Source: CAYLOC01 sp964385195
GTDB lineage: Bacteria; Actinomycetota; Actinomycetes; Propionibacteriales; Nocardioidaceae
Assembly (NCBI GenBank): GCA_964385195.1
Contig: CAYLOC010000061.1
Span: 1 to 14,854, forward strand
Direction of reading: 5' to 3'
DNA: 14,854 nt
Shown here: positions 1 to 5,300 of the stretch, one piece after another
How positions within the stretch are numbered: position 1 is the stretch's first letter
Layout: every line of letters begins with the position of its first letter
The notes under the pieces: generated by a model
Database searches by the model: none
What the model saw: the letters and a program-made list of their open reading frames with translations, nothing else
Told to the model about the DNA's origin: nothing
Program-made: the position numbers and the translations under genes

Positions 1-763
1 CGGCCAGGTCGGTGATGATGTCGCCGAACAGGTTGTCGGTGACGATCACGTCGAACCGTGCCGGATCGGTGGTGAGCATGATCGTCGCCGCGTCAACGTG
101 GAGGTAGTCCACCTGCACCTGCGGGTAGTCCGCGGCGACCTCCCCCACGATCCGGGACCACAGCGCGCCGGCATGGCCGAGCACGTTGGTCTTGTGGACC
201 CAGGTGAGGTGTCGCCGCGGGCGCTTGTCCGCACGGGCGAACGCGTCTCGCACCACCCGCTCCACGCCGTACGCGGTGTTGACGCTGACCTCGGTGGCGA
301 CCTCCGCCGACGTACCTGCACGCAGTCGGCCGCCGTTGCCGACGTACGGACCCTCGGTGCCCTCGCGGACGACGAGGAAGTCGACGTCTCCCGGGTCGGC
401 GAGCGGCGTCGGTACGCCGGGGTAGACCCGCGCCGGGCGAAGGTTCACGTAGTGGTCGAGCTCGAACCGCAGCCGCAGCAACAGCCCGCGCTCCAGCAGC
501 CCGGCCGGCATCGACGTATCGCCCGGCCGCACTCCCACGGCGCCCAGCAGGATCGCGTCGTGGGTCGCGATCTCGGCAAGCGTCGTGTCCGGCAGGACCT
601 CCCCGGTCTCCTGCCACCGGCGGGCGCCGAGGTCGTAGTCGGTGCGCTCGATCGTCAGCGCACAGGAAGCGGCGACGGCCTCGAGCACCTTCAGTGACTC
701 TGCGGTCACCTCCGGGCCGATGCCGTCGCCGCCGATCACCGCGATACGGACTGTGGAGGTCAT
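1..763 (-). CDS. leuB: 3-isopropylmalate dehydrogenase, 5' part (truncated by window edge)
   Basis: Catalyses NAD-dependent oxidative decarboxylation of 3-isopropylmalate, the third step of leucine synthesis, in the cytoplasm. Translating the minus strand from the ATG at 763-761 gives 254 residues without a stop before the edge; the family is about 340-350 residues, so roughly the last quarter lies outside. It begins MTSTVRIAVIGGDGIGPEV, the usual N-terminus. Visible catalytic residues are Tyr140 (in TEGPYVGN), Lys191 (in HKTN), and the metal-binding Asp224, Asp248 and Asp252 (in DNLFGDIITD). No strong Shine-Dalgarno sequence precedes the ATG; the 8-bp word ATGACCTC is duplicated at the start, so an out-of-frame ATG lies 8 bp upstream and reads only M-T-S-stop. 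The related tartrate dehydrogenase family is unlikely given the leucine/isoleucine/valine context. Confidence 0.96.
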   Translation of the reverse strand, partial: MTSTVRIAVIGGDGIGPEVTAESLKVLEAVAASCALTIERTDYDLGARRWQETGEVLPDTTLAEIATHDAILLGAVGVRPGDTSMPAGLLERGLLLRLRFELDHYVNLRPARVYPGVPTPLADPGDVDFLVVREGTEGPYVGNGGRLRAGTSAEVATEVSVNTAYGVERVVRDAFARADKRPRRHLTWVHKTNVLGHAGALWSRIVGEVAADYPQVQVDYLHVDAATIMLTTDPARFDVIVTDNLFGDIITDLA

Positions 764-782
764 GAGGTCATCGTAGGAGCCG

Positions 783-813
783 GTGCCCTCGCCGGGCACG
801 GCGTCTCACGCCG
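783..813 (-). other. two adjacent small hairpins upstream of leuB
   Basis: Two short inverted repeats sit side by side: GTGCCC/GGGCAC (783-788 and 794-799, 5-base loop) and CGGCGT/ACGCCG (799-804 and 808-813, 3-base loop). They share base 799, so they can at most abut. On the minus strand they fall 20-50 bases before the leuB start, inside the presumed 5' untranslated region. They could modulate leuB translation or simply be GC-rich noise. No U-run follows, so they are not an intrinsic terminator. Confidence 0.35.
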
Positions 814-895
814 AGTACCTCAGGACCCGTCCGCCACAGCCGGGGAGGGGATCCGGCCGCATCCGGTGATCAGGAGTTGAGCTTCCCGTCGTCGT

Positions 896-994
896 TCAGT
901 TGTCGTCGGGGCGCTGCGACCCTTCTCGTTCGCTGCCGTCGGGCGCGTCGTCATCCAAATGGGCCGGGCCCCACTCCGGGTACATGTCATACAT
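896..994 (-). CDS. 32-residue small protein of unknown function
   Basis: I do not recognise a named family. The ORF starts ATG at 994-992 and ends TGA at 898-896, giving a 32-residue peptide that begins MYDMYPEWGP and continues with an acidic, Gly/Pro/Ser-rich tail. A good Shine-Dalgarno sequence (GGAG) lies 7 bases before the ATG. Third codon positions are about 80% G or C. It has no signal peptide or membrane segment. It lies between the leader module at 1151-1293 and leuB on the same strand, so it may be the first gene of the leuB transcript. A TTGACC (minus strand of 1037-1042) could be the -35 box of its own promoter, but no convincing -10 follows. The overlapping plus-strand ORFs here look non-coding. 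Conservation in relatives would decide whether it is real. Confidence 0.5.
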   Translation of the reverse strand: MYDMYPEWGPAHLDDDAPDGSEREGSQRPDDN

Positions 995-1150
995 CAGAAG
1001 TCTCCAGTTTCGCTTTCACGTCGTTCAGGTGGTGACGGTCAACAAGCCGGGCCTGCCACGCCGAGGGACTCCTGCGGGTCACGCGGAGGGTTGTGCACCA
1101 GAACTCATGCGGTCGGCACGAGAAGGACATTTGGTTCCTCGCAGCGCGGC

Positions 1151-1204
1151 GGCCAACGCCAGACTCCGCGGCGAGGTGTTGGCCTTTAACAGGCCTCGCC
1201 GCGG
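1151..1204 (-). promoter_or_regulatory. mutually exclusive hairpins, candidate attenuator upstream of leuB
   Basis: Hairpin A is a perfect 11-bp stem, CCGCGGCGAGG (1166-1176) with CCTCGCCGCGG (1194-1204), extendable by TGTT/AACA inside the loop. Hairpin B pairs GGCCAACGCC (1151-1160) with GGTGTTGGCC (1175-1184), 10 bp with one G-U wobble. They share 1175-1176, and B's loop contains the 1166-1174 arm, so only one can form. On the minus-strand RNA the first arm of A lies within codons 10-14 of the 15-codon leader ORF (1186-1233). A ribosome stalled on its ATT-CTT codons would cover that arm and favour B. No U-tract follows, so the output (Rho-dependent, translational or other) is unclear. Between 1150 and the small ORF at 994 I see nothing else definite. 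Confidence 0.5.
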
Positions 1205-1233
1205 CACCTAAGAATGGCTACGAAGAACCGCAT
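1186..1233 (-). CDS. putative leader peptide (15 residues) upstream of leuB
   Basis: The minus-strand ORF starts ATG at 1233-1231 and ends TAA at 1188-1186, reading MRFFVAILRCRGEAC. It contains Val-Ala-Ile-Leu encoded GTA GCC ATT CTT; GTA, ATT and CTT are A/T-ending codons little used in the large genes here. The ilvB leader uses the same three. The ATG is 9 bases after a TAGGGT -10 box and lacks a Shine-Dalgarno sequence, so translation may begin at or near the 5' end. Its end is woven into hairpin A (1166-1204). This is the layout of a ribosome-mediated attenuation peptide, here presumably sensing branched-chain aminoacyl-tRNA for leuB. Function is inferred from layout; I do not recognise the sequence. 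Confidence 0.5.
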   Translation of the reverse strand: MRFFVAILRCRGEAC

Positions 1234-1242
1234 AACACCCAC

Positions 1243-1272
1243 ACCCTACGACCCCGGCCCGGCATCCGCCAG
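1243..1272 (-). promoter_or_regulatory. candidate promoter of the leuB-side leader
   Basis: On the minus strand, CTGGCG (1272-1267) stands in the -35 position, followed by an 18-base spacer and a good -10 box TAGGGT (1248-1243). The leader ATG starts 9 bases later. The -35 is poor alone, but it aligns with TTGACG of the ilvB promoter at exactly the same 5-bp distance from the shared operator. Confidence 0.5.
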
Positions 1273-1277
1273 CAACT

Positions 1278-1293
1278 TGGGACAATCGTCTCA
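1278..1293. promoter_or_regulatory. operator-like palindrome, copy 1 (leuB side)
   Basis: The plus strand reads TGGGACAATCGTCTCA, a 16-bp imperfect palindrome. It matches the element before ilvB (7246-7261, TGAGACCATCGTCTCA) at 14 of 16 positions, and 16 of 18 when the flanking CT is included. Both lie 5 bp upstream of a -35 box on the minus strand. A further half-site TGAGAC at 1299-1304 makes a second palindrome, GTCTCA-N5-TGAGAC, at 1288-1304. A regulator of branched-chain genes is the natural candidate; IclR-type proteins (NdgR, LtbR and LeuR in actinobacteria) are known to control leu genes, but I cannot confirm that this is their motif. Confidence 0.6.
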
Positions 1294-1342
1294 CTCATTG
1301 AGACATCTGGGGCCGAACCGGCGGTGTGACACACTCGGTTCC

Positions 1343-1909
1343 GTGAGCGCACCGATCGACCTGCCGACCCGCGTCGGCAAGGCGCTGGAGATGTCCGGCC
1401 GACGTGGATTCGTCACCTCCAGCCGCGCCGAGACCGGGCGGCTGCTGGCCAGCCTGGCCGCCAGCCGCAACGGCGTCCTCGGCGAGTGTGGGACCGGCTG
1501 CGGCGTCGGAGCCGCCTGGTTACTCAGCGGGATGCGGCCCGGCAGCAGCGTCGTCACCGCCGAGGTGGACCCGGACCTCGCAACGGCGGTCACGTCCCTG
1601 TTCGCCGACGACGACCGGGTGCGGGTCATCACCGGCGATTGGAGCGCGCTGCACGAGTACGGCCCGTTCGCGTTGTTGTTCCTCGACGTACGGGAGGCCA
1701 AGCACTCCGGGGCGGACGCCGTCGCCGATCTGCTGGAGCCCGGCGGCATCGTCGTCCTCGACGACTTCACCCCGTGCGCGACCTGGCCCCCCATGTACGA
1801 GGGACGGGTGGACACCATGCGCGAGCAGTGGCTGACCGACGAGCGGTTCACCACGGTAGAGGTGATGGTCGCTGCGGACACCTCGGTGCTGATCGCCACC
1901 AGGCGCTGA
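1343..1909 (+). CDS. SAM-dependent O-methyltransferase-like protein
   Basis: A class I (Rossmann-fold) methyltransferase of 188 residues with unknown substrate. The glycine-rich SAM-binding motif I is at residues 48-54 (ECGTGCG), the acidic ribose-binding residue is probably Glu74 (TAEVDPDL), and later motifs are LLFLDV around 111-116 and LEPGGIVVLDDF at 131-142. The reading frame is open back to an ATG at 1214, but that upstream part has low-complexity, non-conserved composition, so I chose the GTG at 1343, which starts SAPIDLPTRVG. No clear ribosome binding site is visible. It is convergent with serA, with only 10 bases between stop codons and no room for a separate terminator. Its position between leuB and serA may be incidental. 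Confidence 0.82.
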   Translation: MSAPIDLPTRVGKALEMSGRRGFVTSSRAETGRLLASLAASRNGVLGECGTGCGVGAAWLLSGMRPGSSVVTAEVDPDLATAVTSLFADDDRVRVITGDWSALHEYGPFALLFLDVREAKHSGADAVADLLEPGGIVVLDDFTPCATWPPMYEGRVDTMREQWLTDERFTTVEVMVAADTSVLIATRR

Positions 1910-1919
1910 GTCGGCCCCC

Positions 1920-3518
1920 TTACCGGTCCTCGGTGAGGTCGACGCTCCGGGCGAGCGTCGCGTCCATCACCGCGGCGATCTCCTCGAGTACGTCGACCGG
2001 GACCGCGCTGTCCACCGACAGCGCCACCAGTGCATGGCCTCCTTGCCGGTCGCGGGCCACCTGCATCCCGGCGATGTTGACCTCCGCCTCGCCCAGCACC
2101 TTGCCGATCCGCCCGACCATGCCCGGCCGGTCGGAGTAGGTGAAGAACGCCAGGTGCTCGGTGGGTTCGAGGTCTACGTCGTAGCCGTTGACCTCGACCA
2201 GCCGCTCCCGCTGCTGGATGCCGAGCAGGGTCCCCGACACCGAGACCGTCCGGCCGTCGGCAAGGGTGCCGCGCACGGTGACGAGGTTGCGGTGGTCGGG
2301 GCTTTCGGTCTCGGTGAGCAGCCGTACGTCGAGACCGCGCTCCTCGGCGTACAACGGCGCGTTGACGTAGGTGACGTCCTCCTCGACGACGTCGGCGAAG
2401 ACGCCCTTCAGCGCAGCCAGCTCCAGGACCTGCACGTCGCTGCCGGTGATCTCGCCGCGAACCTCGACGTCGAGCTGCTGGGCGACCTCGCCGGCGAGTG
2501 CGGTGAAGATGCGGCCGAGCTTCTCCGTCAGCGGAATACCGGGGCGCACGTCCTCCGCGATGGCACCGCCTTGCACGTTCACCGCGTCCGGTACCAGCTC
2601 GCCGGCAAGGGCCAGCCGCACCGACCGGGCGACGGCAACCCCGGCCTTCTCCTGCGCCTCGCTCGTGGACGCCCCCAGGTGGGGCGTGGCCACCACGTTG
2701 TCGTAGGAGAACAGGGGTGAGTCGGTGCACGGTTCGCTGGCGTAGACATCGAGCCCGGCCCCGGCGATCCGGCCCTCCTTCAACGCCATGTCGAGTGCGT
2801 GCTCATCGACGATGCCGCCGCGGGCGGCGTTGACGAGGAACGCGGTCGGCTTGCACTGCGCCAGTTCCGCCGCCCCGATCAGCCCGACGGTCTCGGGGGT
2901 CTTGGGGAGGTGGACGGAGATGAAGTCGGAGGTGCCGAGCAGCTCCTCCAGCGTGACCAGCCGCACCCCGATCTGTGCCGCCCGCCCGGCGGGCACGTAC
3001 GGGTCGTAGGCGACCAGGTCCATCCCGAAGGCGGCCAGCCGCTGGGCCACGAGCGTCCCGATCTTGCCGAGCCCCACGATGCCGGCAGTCTTCTCGACCA
3101 GCTCGGTACCGCCGTACTTGCTGCGTTGCCACTCCCCCGTCTGCAGCGCCTTGTTGGCGGGGACGATGTTGCGGGCGGCGGCCAGCAACAGCCCGACGGC
3201 CAGCTCGGCAGCGCTGGTGATGTTCGACGTCGGGGCGTTGACGACCATGACCCCGGAGGCGGTGGCGCGCGGTACGTCGATGTTGTCCAGGCCCACGCCC
3301 GCGCGGGCGATGACCTTCAGCCGCGTGGCGGCCGCGAGCACCTCCGCGTCGACCTTCGTGGCGCTGCGGACCATGAGCGCGTCCACGTCGGTGACCGCGG
3401 CCAGCAGCTCGTCGTGGTCCGGGCCGTTGCAGGTGCGGATCTCGAAGCCGTCGCCGAGCGCCTCGACCGTGGCCGGGCTGAGTGCATCCGCGATCAGTAC
3501 CACGGGCTTGCTGGTCAT
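1920..3518 (-). CDS. serA: D-3-phosphoglycerate dehydrogenase (type I, with ASB and ACT domains)
   Basis: Oxidises 3-phosphoglycerate to 3-phosphohydroxypyruvate, the first step of serine synthesis, using NAD. The 532-residue length is that of the long actinobacterial type I enzyme. The Rossmann motif GLGKIG is at 149-154; the catalytic residues are Arg233 (NAARGG), Glu262 (SEP) and His280 (PHLGAS). An allosteric substrate-binding (ASB) domain spans roughly 320-450, and a C-terminal ACT domain roughly 455-530 (AFFTYSDRPGMVGRIG) is the serine-feedback site in this family. The ATG at 3518 is preceded by GGAGGGAG at good spacing. It is the last gene of the ilvB-ilvN-ilvC-serA series, 76 bases after ilvC, and that gap holds a long inverted repeat (3537-3580), so it may also have separate control. 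Confidence 0.98.
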   Translation of the reverse strand: MTSKPVVLIADALSPATVEALGDGFEIRTCNGPDHDELLAAVTDVDALMVRSATKVDAEVLAAATRLKVIARAGVGLDNIDVPRATASGVMVVNAPTSNITSAAELAVGLLLAAARNIVPANKALQTGEWQRSKYGGTELVEKTAGIVGLGKIGTLVAQRLAAFGMDLVAYDPYVPAGRAAQIGVRLVTLEELLGTSDFISVHLPKTPETVGLIGAAELAQCKPTAFLVNAARGGIVDEHALDMALKEGRIAGAGLDVYASEPCTDSPLFSYDNVVATPHLGASTSEAQEKAGVAVARSVRLALAGELVPDAVNVQGGAIAEDVRPGIPLTEKLGRIFTALAGEVAQQLDVEVRGEITGSDVQVLELAALKGVFADVVEEDVTYVNAPLYAEERGLDVRLLTETESPDHRNLVTVRGTLADGRTVSVSGTLLGIQQRERLVEVNGYDVDLEPTEHLAFFTYSDRPGMVGRIGKVLGEAEVNIAGMQVARDRQGGHALVALSVDSAVPVDVLEEIAAVMDATLARSVDLTEDR

Positions 3519-3536
3519 CGAACTCCCTCCACCGAC

Positions 3537-3580
3537 TTGTCAGAACCTGGACACGTGATGACGTGCTGTACTTCTGACAA
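3537..3580 (-). promoter_or_regulatory. nested inverted repeat between ilvC and serA
   Basis: A perfect 9-bp repeat, TTGTCAGAA (3537-3545) and TTCTGACAA (3572-3580), encloses a second one, CACGT (3552-3556) and ACGTG (3561-3565) around GATG, with symmetric 6-base internal loops between. As RNA it would form one two-tiered hairpin starting 14 bases after the ilvC stop and ending 18 bases before the serA start. No U-run follows. It could be an operator, an RNA processing or stability element setting serA apart from ilvC, or a weak terminator. Confidence 0.5.
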
Positions 3581-3594
3581 CTCGGGATTGTTCC

Positions 3595-4623
3595 TCAGCG
3601 GGCCGCGGTTCCCTCGGTGTAGTCCGCATCGTGGGACTTCACCCACGCCATCAGCTTCCGCAGCTCCCGGCCGGTGGCCTCGATCTGGTGCTGCTCGGCC
3701 TGCGCCCGGTACTGCTTGAACTTCGGCGCCCCGGCGTCCTGGTCGGCGATGAACTCCTCGGCCCACTTCCCGCTGCGGATGTTGCCGAGGATGTCGCGCA
3801 TCCGCGCCTTGACCGAGTCGTCGATCAGGTACGGGCCGGAGGTGTAGTCGCCGTACTCCGCGGTGTCGGAGACCGACCAACGCTGCTTGGCGATGCCACC
3901 CTCGTACATCAGGTCCACGATCAGCTTCAGCTCGTGCAGGCACTCGAAGTAGGCGATCTCGGGCTGGTAACCGGCCTCGACCAGGGTCTCGAACCCGGAC
4001 TGGACGAGTGCGGACACTCCCCCGCACAGCACGGTCTGCTCACCGAACAGGTCGGTCTCGGTCTCCTCCGCGAACGTGGTCCGGATCGCCCCGGCGCGGG
4101 TGCCGCCGATGCCCTTGGCATAGGACAGCGCGAGGTCCCATGCCCCGCCGGTGTGGTCCTGCTCGACCGCGACCAGCACCGGTACGCCGCGGCCCTCCTC
4201 GAACTCCCGCCGTACGAGGTGGCCAGGGCCCTTCGGCGCGACCATGCACACGTCGACGGTGGAGGGCGGCTGGACGTAGCCGAACCGGATGTTGAACCCG
4301 TGGCTGAAGAACAACGCGTCCCCCTCGACCAGGTTCGGCTCGATGGCCTCCTTGTACAGGTGCCGCTGGCTGGGATCCGGGGTCAGCACCATCACCAGGT
4401 CCGACTCCTCGCACGCCTCGTACGGCGACACCACCCGCAACCCTTCCGCCTCGGCCTTGGGGCGGCTCCGGGAGCCCTCCGGGAGACCGACGCGGACGTC
4501 CACCCCCGAGTCGCGCAGGGACAGCGCATGGGCATGCCCCTGGCTGCCGTATCCCAGGACCGCGACATTGCGGCCCTGGACGACAGAAAGGTCGGCGTCG
4601 TCGTCGTAATACAGCTCAGCCAT
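3595..4623 (-). CDS. ilvC: ketol-acid reductoisomerase (NADP-type, class I)
   Basis: Converts acetolactate or acetohydroxybutyrate to the dihydroxy acids by Mg-dependent isomerisation and reduction, the second common step of valine and isoleucine synthesis. At 342 residues it is the short class I form. The nucleotide motif GYGSQGHAHA is at 25-34, followed by GLPEGSRSR (46-54), whose Ser/Arg residues suit NADPH phosphate binding. Catalytic His108 and Lys131 and the metal ligands Asp191, Glu195, Glu227 and Glu231 are all present. The start ATG at 4623 follows AAGGAG at good spacing. It lies 62 bases after ilvN and is surely co-transcribed with it. Confidence 0.98.
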   Translation of the reverse strand: MAELYYDDDADLSVVQGRNVAVLGYGSQGHAHALSLRDSGVDVRVGLPEGSRSRPKAEAEGLRVVSPYEACEESDLVMVLTPDPSQRHLYKEAIEPNLVEGDALFFSHGFNIRFGYVQPPSTVDVCMVAPKGPGHLVRREFEEGRGVPVLVAVEQDHTGGAWDLALSYAKGIGGTRAGAIRTTFAEETETDLFGEQTVLCGGVSALVQSGFETLVEAGYQPEIAYFECLHELKLIVDLMYEGGIAKQRWSVSDTAEYGDYTSGPYLIDDSVKARMRDILGNIRSGKWAEEFIADQDAGAPKFKQYRAQAEQHQIEATGRELRKLMAWVKSHDADYTEGTAAR

Positions 4624-4685
4624 CGTTGTCTGACTCCTTCATCTCGCTTCTGTGGTGGGGCGGGTCGGGTTCGACGAGCGGCGGC

Positions 4686-5222
4686 TCATCCGGCACGTCG
4701 CTCCGGCGGGGTAGCGGCGCGCAGCGTCTTGTCCACGATCGAGCGGCCGCCGCGGCCGATCGCGACCATCCCGGACTGGACCAGCTCCTTGATACCGAAC
4801 GGCTCCAGCACCCGCAGCATCGCATCCAGCTTGTCGCGGCTGCCGGTGGCCTCGATCGTCACGGCATCGGCGGCGACGTCCACCACCTTCGCGCGGAACA
4901 GCTCTACCGTCTCCAGCACACGTCCGCGGGTCTGGGAGTCGGCGCGAACCTTGATCAGGGCCAGCTCACGTTCGACCGCCCCGGGCGCTTCCAGCTCGAC
5001 GATCTTCAGCACCTCGACCAGCTTGTTCAGCTGTTTCGTGACCTGCTCCAGCGGCAGGTCCTGGAGGTTCACCACGATCGTCATCCGGGAGATCTCCGGA
5101 TGCAGCGTCGGCCCCACCGCGAGGGAGTCGATGTTGAAGCCCCGGCGGGAGAACAGTGACGCGACCCGGGTCAGTACGCCGGGTTTGTTCTCCACCAGCA
5201 CCGACAGGGTGTGCGTGGTCAT
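4686..5222 (-). CDS. ilvN: acetolactate synthase small (regulatory) subunit
   Basis: The regulatory partner of IlvB, which activates the catalytic subunit and confers feedback inhibition by valine. It has 178 residues, the normal size. The N-terminal ACT domain (about 4-78) shows the signature ENKPGVLTRVASLFSRRGFN at 11-30; Gly15 and Asn30 fall where the effector-binding residues of this family lie. The C-terminal domain (about 85-165) includes the conserved region ending GRGGRSI. A strong Shine-Dalgarno sequence (AGGAGG) precedes the ATG at 5222. It follows ilvB by 78 bases, most of them a 15-bp tandem repeat (5238-5297). In the genus-level symbol scheme it is also called ilvH. Confidence 0.97.
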   Translation of the reverse strand: MTTHTLSVLVENKPGVLTRVASLFSRRGFNIDSLAVGPTLHPEISRMTIVVNLQDLPLEQVTKQLNKLVEVLKIVELEAPGAVERELALIKVRADSQTRGRVLETVELFRAKVVDVAADAVTIEATGSRDKLDAMLRVLEPFGIKELVQSGMVAIGRGGRSIVDKTLRAATPPERRAG

Positions 5223-5237
5223 GAACCGGCCTCCTCT

Positions 5238-5297
5238 CGCCGTACGTCCGACCGCCGTACGTCCGACCGCCGTGCCGTCGACCGCCGTGCCGTCGAC
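5238..5297. repeat. four-copy 15-bp tandem repeat between ilvB and ilvN
   Basis: CGCCGTACGTCCGAC occurs twice (5238-5252, 5253-5267), directly followed by two copies of the variant CGCCGTGCCGTCGAC (5268-5282, 5283-5297). The array starts three bases from the ilvB stop codon and ends just before the ilvN ribosome binding site. The paired variants suggest duplication in two steps. It may be an expandable spacer; no function is evident. Confidence 0.9.
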
Positions 5298-5300
5298 CGG

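Noticed and set aside
1166..1204. Hairpin as an ordinary intrinsic terminator
   Set aside because: No T-run on either strand next to the stem, and no gene ends close enough upstream in either direction.
1288..1304. GTCTCA-N5-TGAGAC as the primary operator form
   Set aside because: The overlapping 1278-1293 form matches the ilvB copy in sequence and promoter spacing, so the extra half-site is more likely secondary or chance.
1214..1342. N-terminal extension of the methyltransferase from ATG 1214
   Set aside because: The extra 43 residues have no conserved character and overlap, on the opposite strand, the leader peptide, promoter and operator; GTG 1343 gives a normal family start.
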